Below, piece after piece: positions 1 to 14,100 of a stretch of DNA of 64,000 nt (positions are counted from its first letter, which is position 1; every line of letters starts with the position of its first letter). Made by a program: the position numbers and the translations under genes. This DNA is from Rallus limicola (taxonomy: Eukaryota; Chordata; Aves; Gruiformes; Rallidae): assembly GCA_022605955.1 (NCBI GenBank), contig JAKCOZ010000005.1, forward strand, positions 7,784,001 through 7,848,000, given 5' to 3'. Under the pieces are notes generated by a model. That model was given only the letters and a program-made list of their open reading frames with translations. It did not search any database and was not told the DNA's origin.

Positions 1-1977
1 ACCCCCTTCTTTTCACTCTGAAAATGAATTGGCTTCACGATTGCTCCAACAACCTGCACATTCCTCCTAAACCCAAACCCACCTCGCTCTCCTTGATTAT
101 AGTAGACATAGCAGTAGCACAACGCATCTATTAACATGACCGTGACCTCCCTTTTTAAAGCAAAACTACTATGAAGAGGCTTTAAAAAAGGCAAGGGCAC
201 ATACCCATTTCTGTTTGCTGTAGTCTGCGTACACATTGTAAAGGAGAATTATTGCTTTTAGAAGATGAAAAGCTTTGGAAATACGGTAAACATCCTACAA
301 GGTTCTAAAACTAATCAGCTAAAACTCTGTACATACTTTAATATTCAAACCTCTATTTGATTACTCAAGATCAAATCATTTCATTTTCACATCTATTCAT
401 TAAACTCTTTATAGTTCTATGGTCTAATGAATATTTGTTTATCAACTAAATAGGACTAAAACAGGTAACGGGAAAAAAGGTCACATGGCAATGGACATTA
501 TTTCATTTGGCCAATGAATAGTGAACCCTGCTTTCTTGGCTGAAATTAAGGCACTAAGTGGCAGTGAAAGGATAAAGGAATGAATTTTTTTCCATCATTA
601 TCTGACAAAAGACCAACATGACTTTATTTTCAGGACGCCAGTAGAGTACGTACGCATTCTGAATGACTCAGTAAGGCATTCTGTTGGCAAATTTAAAGAA
701 AATGTTCTCCTGATTAGAGCCCATTACATTCAATGTCTGAGTGTGACTAGTGGCACTACTAACTGTTAAAACTGGAGTGGAAAAAAGCTACAAAGGTGTT
801 TGAAGACTCGAAAGGCACCAAAAAGAGAACAGCTCTGCAACTGCCAGTTCTACAAACAATTATGTAAGCTGTGTTTAACACTGCATATAGTCTATTCAAT
901 CATCAATCTTTGTTGACAAAGATAAATGTAGTAGCTCTTCATTTAAACTCTCAGTTAATCAAGTGCTAGTTTAGTAAGAAATTTATTTTCACATATCAGA
1001 AAATAATTGCAGTGTCTAACACAACTACACTTAAAGCAAAACTAGTCTAGTATGCATTATTCTGGTTAACACTGAAGCAAACCTGTATAAACAAAAGGGT
1101 TACCTCGAGATATATAGTTTACAATATGAAATCAACTTATAAATGAATAGGATTTACTGAAAACAATGGAAAGTGTAGTACAAAGATACATGAAACAATT
1201 TTAACCACAATATTTTCTCTGTGAAAAATACAACTATTAGTGAGATAAAATGTACAATTGAATTTTTTTTTTCCAAAAGAAAAAAACAACACAGTATAAA
1301 GGAAAATATCTTTTTTTCTTCAAAACAGGGAAAATAGTTAAGGTCATTGTCTTTCATTACAATATAATTTGACACAAAAAGCAGTCATAGGATTGCACCA
1401 ACTCCATGTTCAGTCTCCCGAACATGACAATAGTAAAAGGAGTCCATAAAGCATAATGACATTTCAGGATTTTATGATGGCAATATATGTATGCAGAAAC
1501 TGATGTCACTCCGGCTCTCTTCACAACATGTACCAAAGTCTAAATTTGGTGGCCAGACATTAGTTCACCCCAGAGCTGTTTCTTAGTCAGGGATGGAAAA
1601 ATCTGTAGTATTTTAAGTGTTGTTATCTTTTTTAGCAATAAAGAAAAAAGTATGTGTAGTGCATGCTTTATCAATTGTCAAAAACATTTCTGAAAATAAA
1701 ACTAAGTTATCCAATAGTTTACAAAATAGAAAATAATTCTTCAGGTTAAAAATGTGGTTAGGTTCACGTTTAGTTCCATCTCCAAAGGACTGACTTCCTT
1801 GGCAGCATCACTTCTCCTTGGCAAGAGCCAAGGCACAGAGTTCCATAAAGAGAAATAAAAATGGCTGCAAACAAGAACAGAGTCTGGCATTGTAAAAGAA
1901 ATCAGAGCCTCTCTCCAAGCTTTCTGTTCCATCAGGTTAGTGCCATAGAAAAATGCGAGACTCGGGATACGTTGTTG
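1..1977 (-). other. QSER1: QSER1 3' UTR and downstream flank
   Basis: This stretch follows the QSER1 stop codon and shows no convincing coding exon on either strand. Minus-strand AATAAA hexamers occur at 982-987 and 623-628, and an ATTAAA at 338-343. Any of these could end the transcript, so the UTR would be roughly 1.0 to 1.6 kb. Which one is used cannot be told from sequence alone. Confidence 0.55.
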
Positions 1978-2118
1978 TTATGAGCATTTCTGCTGGACAC
2001 GATTCAAAAGTTCCCCAAACTTTTCAAAAAGATCCTCCACCCATTTTATATTTTTCATGCACAGCTGCACAATCTCTTCCTGTCCTAGATCTGCACTCCT
2101 CTTCTGAACAGAAGAAAT
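1978..2118 (-). CDS. QSER1: QSER1 terminal coding exon 13
   Basis: This is the last coding exon, with 141 bp of coding sequence. Acceptor TTTTTTAAATAG|ATTTCT is followed by [20 protein letters not shown] and ends RVQQKCS with a TAA at 1978-1980. It encodes residues 1782-1827, an amphipathic helical tail. Upstream, at about 2125-2165, the intron carries a C/T-rich tract (G-rich on the + strand). Confidence 0.95.
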   Translation of the reverse strand: MSSVQKRSADLGQEEIVQLCMKNIKWVEDLFEKFGELLNRVQQKCS

Positions 2119-5100
2119 CTATTTAAAAAAATAGAAGGTGGGGAAGGAGAGGGGGGAGAGAGATGCATACACACATACATGTTAGGCTGTCAACATTTCA
2201 GAATTTTTGTTTTAATAATATTCTGCAGTTAAATACAAACCTTCTTTGGAGGAAAATCTTTTAAGCTTTAAAAACACAGGGAAGTGCGCCCAAGAATGCA
2301 TTTCCTAACAACTGAGCCAGAGCTCAACTCTTGTATTTCTGCTACCTGGAAGATTTCCACCAATGATTTGCAGGAAAAAAAAAAATAAGGAGTGAGTGTT
2401 CTAAGGCAAAAAGCAGCTTCTAGATCTCAGAAGTTACACACACTGATTAGATGCATTTCATTTATTTTGGATAGCAGTGTGGAATGCTTACCTATCCCGA
2501 GAGAAACTGGTAATCACACAAACCTAAGTCTCATACTTTTATGTCCTGGGCAGCAGTGCCTGTTAGAGGCAACATACGTGCTCAGCATATCCTTTCCTTT
2601 GCCATAAAGAATTATTTACAGTAGGACACCCCTATCCATAGTAATTTACCAAGGAGGAGAGAACAGTCCCTCTAGTCGGACTCAACTCCCTCAATAAGGA
2701 AGAAAAAATTTCTCAAAGAGAACAATACTTACCTCCTCTTTACATGTTAGATATATGTGATATTTGTAATGATGGAGTGAGTGATACAAAGAATATAACT
2801 GTATTTTTTCTGGATCTACTGTAAACTCCTGCAAAAAGAACAATTATTTTAGGTAAATTCATGTTATTTTCCAAGACAGAGGTATGATGGAAAATTTCTT
2901 CTGTAAACAATTTTGTTTTCAACAATTCAGAACTAGAGTATTTCATTCAAATAACTGCTTTGATATTTTGGTACACTGGGATTTATATTACAACACAATC
3001 CTCTCCTATCTCCATTTTCTCTCCTGAGTTATTTTATCAAAACAAAATTTAAGAATGCTTTCCATTCTCCTGAAGGCTCTGCAAGTCTAAAACAGGCAAG
3101 ACAACCCCTTCTCAAAAACTACTGCAGGCATTACCAGAGCTTAACTATTTTTCTGCCAGATTGACAGGTATCATTGCAAAAACATACAGTTTGTGCTTCA
3201 GAAGAGCTGATCTGTATTACTCTAACACTTAGGTTACTTTGTGAAGAAATAGGAGTGTGGACTGTATTTACAGGTCATTTTGTCTGGCCACTATTTACTG
3301 CTGGGAGGCAAGGCTACGTGAGCCAGTACCTAGCAAAACCTAGTTAAGACTGTGCCCTGGGAACACTACAGCAATAAGCAATGCATACCTCTCAACCTTT
3401 ACCTCATCATTTAAAAACTTTTTTTAATTTAAGATACACAGCTTCATTCTGTCATTGGAAATGAGCAATAAAGAACTAGGTTTTTAACAGGTGTTATCTC
3501 CACTTTTACAGTATGAGCACTAATTTTTCTTTTTTTTTTGATCCAGAAGCCATTGTATCATTTCCTTTAGAGATTTTGCAGGAAGTTTAAGAAGCTGCCA
3601 GAATCATGAGCTACACAGCAACTTTACAAGAATTGCTGGTGGCAACATGTTGCTGCTTCAGCAACAGTCCAGCATGCTGACTGCTACACAGAAACAGGGT
3701 CTGAAGTTCAGCCCTTGCTCTGGTAGTGACAGAAGCAGAAGGGGATCTCACAGTGCTCTGCTGTTTGGCATGCTACAAACAAGTGAGTAGCACAGCAACA
3801 GCAGAGCTCACATTTCCCAATCCAACGACACCTACCACCTACCATAAGGGAAGCAGCATACTACTACATCTTCCTGCAATCTTGAGTAGTTCCTACATAA
3901 GTATTCCTGTATAAATATACAGGGTAAGAGAATTTGGGTCTAAATGCAGAATTTAAAATAGGGTAATAAATTATGAAATTATTTATTTATTTTGCTTCCC
4001 TGCTAGAACTGTTTCACAGATGAGTTAAAACAATGCTTTAATATAGTGCTTTAAATGTTGTTTTTAACATTCCCTTGTTACAGAAAATGCACTTCACTCA
4101 AATATTTTATATTCTGATAATCTATAAGAAATGCCTGTAATATGAAACAGCATTTTATATAAATGTGGCTATCACATTAGAAGTCAAATGTTGGCAGCAA
4201 TAAACCCTCTGAACACTCACCTGTGCTGATTTAGTGGTTGATTTAGAAGCCCTCAGTGTTTTCTTATTGTAAGCTTTACCATTCATTTTGATCTTGGATA
4301 CAGACATTCCTCCGCTTTTTGTCTTAGAATCCCGAGTGACTACTGTCAGTTCAGGAAAGTTTTCCAATGCGTTCTTTAAAGAGCATAGAAAGAAAAAGGA
4401 TTACAAAAAAGAGTTCAAGAACGGCCAGCCACCCATACTGTTGATAAATTGGCCTTTTTTCTTGAAAAGTTAGAATGTAGGCTATTATAAGACTATTTTC
4501 TTCCACAAAGACCTGATAAAAGGTCTTTGTCCTATCAAGCAACTATAAACAGTTTGCAAAGCATATAGTTTTTGACGACTATAATTTTTCAAGATGAGAA
4601 GATCCTGTCACTGTATCTCAGATTTCATCTGTGATTCTCGATAAAAAGAGCACAAAAGGCTCCACTAGGCATTTTTTACCTTTTAAAATGCTTTCCGTTC
4701 CATTTCTACTTAAGCATCTCTAAGATCGAGTTGGAGGTGCCTAAATACTTAATTCCCAGGGAGGCATGGGAAGGCAGCCAATTGTAGCAGAGATCGGATG
4801 CCTAAATATCTTTGTAGGTTTTTGTCCCAGCTTTTGCAGAATACAAATTGATTACATCATATCACATCTGCAAGGTAGAAAAGCTTATGCACAGTGAAGT
4901 GGACAGCTGACTCAACAAAGCACATTTAAGATACAGTAACTCATGGGAGTAAATTGCATTTCTACCAGCTTCAGTTCTACATTATTTCCATGAGTTTGAG
5001 TACAACTTTGCTGTACAAATACAGCCCTTACGTTAACAGATGTTCTGAAATAGCACCGTTATGCTATAGAATCTGGTCCTGAAAAAAACACTTCCAGTTA

Positions 5101-8100
5101 AATTAATGTATATATCTTTGTATAATACTCCAGTATGATGGGAGAAATCAAGCATATAGAAAAATCCATTGATGCTGCAGCTTAAGGAGCTAAATTTGGA
5201 ATATTGGGTTTAAAATATGAAACTGACTGAATGTTTGCATTTTCTTTTAACAAGCAGTACTAATATTCAACAACCTCCCCTGCCTATAATTTCTTAGCCC
5301 TTTATATACATCAGCCCTTTTTCCCTTTATAAAATAACCCTCTCAATAAAGAGCTATAAAATCTACTGCAGAGAAAGAGTTGCATAGTGGTAGCAGCAAC
5401 CTCAACTAGATAACCTGGCCATATACAATATTCATGGCAATGCTTTCAAACTGGGACAGATTCAACAGGTTTAAATTATTCAGTTTTTCTATCCACTGTA
5501 ATAGCGTTTCTGAAGGTTGACTTTGAGCATCAAAGGGCTTTGGCCAGTTCTGCCTTCCTCTGGAGAATTCTTATTAACCATAAGAGGTTACAAGGCCAGA
5601 CCACTGACCTAAAACAGACAAATCTGAATTGGAATGAAAAAGACAATGTGGTGATAATCATGTCCAAATTAATTTTACATAATTCAGCTAAGACACTTCA
5701 TTTACCAAGCTTCAACTAAAAAAAGTAATATTTTCTAATTTAGTTTATAAAAAGTATAACCCAAAGGACATAATAAACTGTCTGAACTATAAAGAATATT
5801 ACAGACAGAGCTACTAAACACCTACTACTAACTTCAGTGTTTGGCTTGGTTTGTAATACAGTGCTAAAATATCCCATATATTAACTGTATCCAGTGGGGA
5901 AAAAAAAGCTAAATTCACCCATGGTTATATCAATGGAGAATAATAAAAATTCTCAAACCAAACGGTATTTTTCAATTAGTTCTTGCATCAATGCCTCATT
6001 CAGCTCTGATATCTGTATCAGTCATTTGATCAAAGCTGAAACAGAAGCAGGCTTAGCTGTATTGAGCATCAGATCAACCCGAATCTTAGGAAGTATCAAG
6101 CCCATTTTCCTAGCCAACGCAAACACTTATGATTACAAACAGAATACATAAAAGTATATAATAATATATATATAAACCCAAAATATTGACACAAGGATGA
6201 CACAAGTTGAGACCTTCATACCAGAAAGCCAACACAAACTGCTTTTTACCTTGAAGTTTACATCACAAGCAGATCCCTTCTTTACATCCATAACCCCATT
6301 ACTTTCTAGCAAATCATACTGTGAAATACAGGCTTAAGCTAGCTTTAGAGATGATACATAATCAGCTTGAAGTGAACAGACAGGAAAGCTACTGCATTAG
6401 TTATGAACTCAAACTGAATAAGCAGCGTAATTAGATGTTAGCATTACAGAAGATTATATTAGGGTTTTTTCCTCAAATTGTGAAAAAAACCAAAATAAGC
6501 TCTCTCACTTTGCATATATTGTGAACATATCTAGAACTCTACAAATTCATATCCTACCTTAATGTGGCCTATCTTCTCTGCATAGAAAGGTCTAAAAGAA
6601 GCAGCTATAGAAATAACTAACAACACAAAACTCCTACCACAAAAGAAAAAGAAAAATGAAGAATTAATATATCCTACCTCTCTGAGGCTCTGTGTATGGT
6701 TTGAAAATACACAGCCCTCCCCATGCCTTCCTACTCTAAGGAGGAAGCCACAAGAAATACTCTTCAAGCAGGTACAAATTGCATAGCTGTTGGGAAAACA
6801 GCAAAACTAACAGTAAAAAAGTTAAATAATCCTGTGAATTAAAACTGTTTCGCTGGTTGATGATGTTATCATCCCTGAAACAAGGTCACTTAATGACCCA
6901 CAAGACTCACCAGGCCGTGGGGAGAAAGATCTTTTAAAGATTTCACAATGAAAAAGCAGAACTGTCATGTCTACTATTACCTCCCTCCTCACCTAGCTCT
7001 CAAACATAAGCAGACAGCAGGACAGAGTGACAACTAGTTCTCCAAGCATCCTTGTACTGTAACGTCAGGGGACAGGAGAAAGACAGGTGGAGGAACAAGT
7101 CTGGTCTGATGGTGTTTATAGAGAGTTCTGTTGTATTACTATTGGTCTCAAAACTGTTACAGGAAGAAACATCAGTATGACTGCACACACTGATAACTAG
7201 TACTCAGACATGAGTGAAAATAGCCTTAATTCATTTTAACCACATTTTTGAAATCATTGCTGCTTGGAGGGAGGCTGGGAATGGTAGGAAGCAGTGATTA
7301 TCCCCCAGTTTACCTTCCCTCTATTGAGATGGTATGGCTCTTCTCTATCCCCTGACCACATCCAGACCTGTTTTTTTCAATACGGCGTCAAAGCTGCTGT
7401 AATATGGGCTTGCTAGCTACACTTTTCCCAATCTTCCATGCTGAAAATGCATGAAAAAGCACACAAATAAGTTATTTCTGAGTCCCTCTGTCCTGGTTAT
7501 AAACTACTCTGATCATGTTCTCCACTTCAAAGTTCAGACATCTGTTCCACAGCATAGCTATTCCATGTAAAAGCTTATTAATATTTTTAGACCATAAAAT
7601 CACTTAACCAAAAGGTCTAGAAAGACAGCAAACATTTTCTTTAGGCAAACTTGAGAAGCTTAAAAAAAAAGTGCTTGAGAATGAACCAGAAAACATGGGG
7701 AGTAAAACTAGAACTTTACCTTTGCAGTATAAACTCCTCCATCACAAAATGTTCTCCAAATGCCACATACAAGCATTGAATTTATAGCATCTCTTTCAAA
7801 TCCATATTCACTTCTGTTACAAATTTGCCTTCTGGGTTTTAAGTTGTGCCTGCACATGGTACGCATTCAATGACATAACTTATAACATTACTTTAAAAAT
7901 CCTAGAATTTAAAAGAGAATACCTTGAAAGCATGATCCAAGCGTAATTTGGAAAGCAGCCGTTTCCTATTGTCATTCAGCATACCATCGATTTTCCTCAT
8001 GTGAGGCAGAAGTAGCTCATCTAAAAGACACACAAAAGCCGTAGTAGTTGATTATTAAGAGGCACAAAGTGATAAGATTCCTACTCGATCCATGCTTCTA

Positions 8101-11100
8101 CCCATGAAACATAAAACGTGGAAGTAAAAAATAATGCAATTTTCACATAAACTAATCTCAAACATGAGTGAAAAATATCTTTTTTTTTTTTTTTTTTAAT
8201 CAGCCAGCTAAACTGGTTTAGATGGTACACAGTCCACTAGCTGGCTGCAATCCTGCTCCTTCTCTGGTTCTCCTTTCTTGAAAGGAAAAAAATATCAAGA
8301 TAGAGTATAAATCTTAGACAATTTCAAGCCATTTCCTAGATAATCTTCTGCTGTGCAATACAGCTGGCAGCTTTATGAAGACAAGTATATGTTTTTAAGA
8401 TGCGCTGCTCCATATTCCAAGAATGACCCTGCTGGCCTTTATAACAAAAGAGATGGAGGAAATTGCCTCCTGATAAAAGTTATCTGATAAACAACTGTGA
8501 ATTGCACAATATACATTTGAACATAGGTATGTGGCCATGAATGAAAATTCAGAGCTCAGTATGGAATCTCTTAGTTATAAAGTCAATTTCTGAGCTTTTA
8601 GTGGGACTAGTGACATAAGGCACGGGCATGAAACCCTGAGGTGAAGCACTGATGAACAACGAGAACAAATGAGGAAAGGAGGTCTAGAAAATAGTTTTTT
8701 TAAATACAGACAAACAGAATGTAATACAAAAACAACACCCTGCAACTAAACAATACATGAAACGTTTGCTCTTTAGCAACCTCTATCTTTATACTTGAAC
8801 ACTTCCCTAAATTTTGAGAAATAGAACAGCTTCAACTTGTATCTGGGAACCCACAATGGTAAGTCAGTCCAAATATTTTCTCATGAAATAAAGAGTGGAA
8901 TATAATTGGCTTTGATCAGAATTGTAAGGCTTCAGTGTTTGAAAAGCAGAATTTTTAACAGTAGCAAGAGTCAGAACCACACACAGTTATAGGGGTGTTT
9001 CTTCATAAGAAGGTAAAAACTTGAAACACTTGTAATTTGAAATAAATGTTTGCCATGGGTACATAGCTGAAAATAGAGGTGGGGGGTTCTTTTGATTTAG
9101 TGGGTTTTTTTTTCTGTTATGTGATGGGATGTGGTTTGGGGTTTTTTTAATGCATTTGATCTACTGATTAATAACCTTATAATCTAATAAAAGTGTATAA
9201 ATGTTAAACATACTGTACCATTGCTCCTTTCCAAGGCTTGCATCGTGTCTGGATCCAAAGCAATGCTAACAAGCAACTCCATGTAGCTCTTAAAAGTCTC
9301 TTTCATAGCTCTTGTGTTCAAAAAGCGAGTAACAAGGGGAGCTGGAGGTACGAGCTCTGAAAATTAATCGGAATATGATGATTTTTTTTCCCCCCCCTTT
9401 CAATATCCTCCAAATATTTGTGGTTTTCAAAACCAAAGGTTTCTCTCTCAAAACACAAGTGACCCCTACTGGTATCCCAAGAGATTAAAACTCAGTGCAA
9501 TCAGAAATAATACTCAAACTGCTTACATGCCAAAACCAGGTACAAGTACCAAATCTAGTAGCAATGGCACAATTTATTGTAAAAGCACATAAAGTTACAA
9601 GTAACTATCAGCATTTCAATTATAATATTTTTGAGAATTTATACATTCTTCTATTATTTTAATTTTCTATTTTCATTTCTAGATGAAAGTCCAGAGAACA
9701 ATGAATAATTTCAGCGAAGAAAAGTGCCTGAAGTGCAGGTTTCATGTCGATGCAAGCACATCCTAAAGCCACAAAACTCAAAAGATGCCCAACAGAAAAA
9801 CATTTGAGAGCACTAATGTCACTTAGGAGCTGCACACCACCCAAGTCAATCACACCTAATTGTCCAACTCACAAAAAAACCGTGTAAAACCATTTTTATC
9901 AGTGAAACAATGCAAGTGTATTTGTGCTTACTCTGAGGAACCTTTTATTTTTTCCATGGATGGCAATTTTTAAAAACACACATGAAGTAGTCATCAGTAT
10001 TAGTAAGTGTTTTGGAGCTTTTTATAGGCTCCACATATGAAACCTGCATTTTGCAGTAATTTGGATAGCAAGGCTGTTAACATTTTCTCACATATTCACA
10101 TTTCTATGTGTATCATCACCAGGTTACCTGAAATTTTAAATATAGACAATTGTACATATTAGCAGTTATTTGGTTACTTAAGTTTGCCTGAAAAATGTTA
10201 TTTCAAAGGTGCTGCCTTCAGACAGGGACTATTCCAGTCCACCAACCCTAGCTCGTCTTTAGTTAAAAAAACATGCTTTGGAAATACTGCAATACAAAGC
10301 ATGTGTACTACACAGTTTAACTTCAAACACTGAGGGAATAAAGAAAAAACTGTGAAAAACATTGTACATCTGCTACAAGAAGTAATCTCTATCAACATAG
10401 CACACTTTAAAAATTCCTTTCTGTTCTGGAGAATTAGTACAAACGTCGTATCTCAATGTTCCAAGACACCATAAAGGTCTTACCACCAAATCCGCTCAGC
10501 AGGCTGCATTTGAACAGCTGGCATTTAGACAAGCAATGAATCAGCCAAAAAAAATCAACTGCTGCTTCTCCATGGTTTTTGAAAAAAACCCCCAACAAAC
10601 CCACAACAGTAACAGCTGAATTCTGCCCACATCTGCATGTAGAGAGGCATTGAAGGAATGTTATTTTAGACATAACATGGCATTGCAATGGAAAAATTAA
10701 TGAAGAATTCAATTCTTGAGATATATTCTAAAATCAGATCAGCTCCTTCACCTGCAGTTGCGCTCACCTTAGAAAGCAAGTAGTAAAAATAAACTTATCT
10801 AATTGATAAACACCTCAGGTAACTTCAGTTGCACACATTTGCTCATATACAAACAAGTAAAAACTTTTAAGAATGAATTTTGCGTGGCACTGGCAGATTT
10901 TAGTCTTTTTTTCTGAGGCTAGTAAAGAAAAATGTGCAAGATCAAGCAACATATTTTTATAATACTAGTTCCAGTTACGTTCAAATGGGGTAGCAACATG
11001 CTAACAATAATATTTCACTCACCATCCTCTTCGCTCTGGGCCTCGGGTGAAGAATCAGACTGGGAAGATGAAAATTCTTCTTTCCACTTTTTCCTTTTCT

Positions 11101-14100
11101 TTGGTGGTGGTTCAGCCTTTACCTTTGGCTGTTTAGCTTTGGGTTTTACAGAAGAGACTTTTGTTGCTGCTGGTTTTGGTGTTGGTGGATCGGGGGTTTT
11201 GTTGATGCTACTACTGGGCTTGCAATGAATAGTCCTGCAATGTTAGGAAGATGATTTATGAATTATTTATGAAAATAATTCCCACACAAGTTTTGGGCAT
11301 TGCTTTAAGTCTTATTTAATCAGAATATACTCCCTACAGATTACATATACATATTTCACTGTCACAAGCAACTAGGAATTAGGTCATACACGTTATACTA
11401 TTATATTTTCTATATAATGCTGAGCAATTATTCTCAACTACCTATAATTAAATAGTCTTCCAATTTTCTAACTTGATAAACAGGCACAGAAAGTTTAAAT
11501 TGCCCAATGTCAGTAGAATGTATGAGCTATAGGACATTGAAGCTAATACTGAAAGTTTTAATGAAAAAAAGCCATCAGACCAGATCAACTTGAACATATA
11601 CTAGTAATCAATGAGATACACAGACAAACTGAATTTGGGTTATTATAACTATACAAAGATTGGAAAGAATATAATCCAGGTAAAAATGCAAGAAATGCAG
11701 GACTGGAAAAAAGAAACCAGAGAAATCCTCTCCTTTCTTTTCCCACCACTCAAAACAGGAAAACAAACAGGAAACAGTATCATAAATACCAAGTTATGTA
11801 CTTTTGGACAAATATTGCACTACACTTTTGAGAACATGGCAGGCAATACAATTCTGGGAAGGCAGCAGGCAAGATTTTTTGTCAAAATAGGAAAGTTCAA
11901 ATGGGAAAGCAGTGAAATGTATAGTAGAAACATCGTTAGCATCTTCTGGAATATTGTGAATAATTCTAGTCATCTGTCAGGGGAGAAGATTTCAAACTGA
12001 AATGGATGGAGACAATAGGTACTAGGATGACTAGAGGGATGGAAAGCCTGCCTTAGATGAGGAATGTGGAAGACACTGATTAATCCAGGATTGAAGACAG
12101 AGGCGGAATCTGACTGCTCTCCAGAAATGCATCATGCAGTAAAAACACCAGGGAAAGACAGACATAAAAGCCAAAAACAGTATTGTGAGGAGACTACACA
12201 GATAAAAGCAAATCATTATCATATTTTGGCTAAAAGACAGGATTGTTTCAGAGCACTGGAGGAACGGGTTCTGGACCAGATTTCTGTGGCCCAAGAAACA
12301 TCAAAATCCTAGCTAGTTTTATGCAGATCACAATCATTTTATAAATCTGATTGTCTGATGGCACTGCTATCTTTGAGAGCAAACCAGACTTAAACACCCA
12401 GTCATTCTTGAATAAAGAGCACTGTGTAATTTTTTTCATTACTATTTACTAGCATCTGCTAAAGGAAAGATATCTTCATTAAATTCTAAGCATTAAAAAG
12501 CCAGAGAGAGAGAAAATCTTAAGATACCATCTATATATGTGAGAAAATAAGCTAAGCATTAAAGTATGATGGAGTTTGTACAATACAGAATTGGCAGTCT
12601 TCTCCAAAAGCACAAAGGTCAACACAAAAGACAATAGCAAAACCCTTAGCAAGTGACTTAAGCGAAAACCTTGTTTTCACAGGAAATCTCAGAGATAGCT
12701 GAAGTACCTGTTTGAGACACACTTATGGTCATAACATTCTGCAGGACCAGCAGTATATTTACTAGAATCATCAAAACCATATGATGTTTGCCCTGCATTT
12801 ACACAGTTCTCCAGAGTGTCAGATTTGTTTGAGTCTTATTTATCCTTGCTGATGGTTTAAAAGCAACACTACTGGAATTACTGATCTTAAGGCGTCAATA
12901 GAAGTTACATGGGACAACTCAAAGTGATAAGATTTTTTTGGGGCAGGGTGAGGGAGGTAGGGCAGGTTCAATAAGAAATAATACCCTCAGTGTGCAAGGT
13001 CATACAAAAGAAGGAAAAACATCCTTGTAACAACTTTTAAACAATTTAAAACTTTTGTTTTTAAATTATCTTTCCAGCAAAGAGAGGAAAGCACAATACT
13101 TCTAGTAGCATACTGGGACAGGATGATCCTGAAACTGATCCAGAAAAACCATATCTAACTTGCAAAGTCCACAGGATAGAAGAGAGCAACACAAACAAAC
13201 TTAAAATCATTACACCTGTAGGCTTCTCTCCTTGAGTAACAGGGCAAAAAATGACAGAAAGAAATGTCATGTGAAGCCCTAATACCTCAGAAAACAAATG
13301 ATTACTTCAATCCACAGATTCAACATAGGGAAGTCTTGTTATGGCAGCAATTTATCTCATTTCTTAAAGCAAAACACACAGTTCCCAGTTTCCAACTTAA
13401 AAGAAGAATGAACATAATCCTGAGTTAAGTCTTGTTTATTAAAATAGGTATGTTCTTAATATGAAAACAATATGGCAAAATGAAAAACAAATTGAAATAA
13501 AAATACCTTGCTGACTGTACAGGCTTGCTTCGTGGCTTTTTTGAACATACTCTGACATATTCCTTTTTGTTTGCATTTTCAATGAACTTCACATATACTC
13601 GTTTGTATTTTGTTTTTGCATCACCAAAATAGCCAAGATACTAAAAAAATTAAAAATAAATGAATACACAAGTGTTTCTGTAAAGTAAAATTATTCAGTT
13701 TAACAATCAAAAATTTAAATATTAAAGGAAAAAAGTCAGTTTAGAGAAAAAATTGATTATGTACAGAGATGAGCCATCCTACAGTATTTATAATTTAAGA
13801 TAAATTCTCCAATGGATTTCCACATATTATTTAAAGTAAGAAAATAAGGCAAGAGATAAAGTAAGGCTTCATTTTCTCCCAATTTTTAATCCTCCACATG
13901 TGTTATCTCACAAGGATCATATGCCTGGCAAAGGGCTGCTTGTTGAAATTGCACCCTAACTGTATCCTTCCCATCTTGGAGAGCGGGCGGTTCCACTGAC
14001 TTCCTTCTAACTGTGAAAACTTGTTCCTTTACAATGCCTGAATAATTCAAGAAATGTTTTAAACCTCCCCACACACATCATGGATGCTTGCTAAGAATGT

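Noticed and set aside
11611..12312. Two consecutive plus-strand frames (129 and 82 codons) antisense in QSER1 intron 7
   Set aside because: They sit in purine-rich sequence, are in different frames, have no recognisable domain and no convincing splice or promoter context. Frames of this length are expected by chance in a window of this size.
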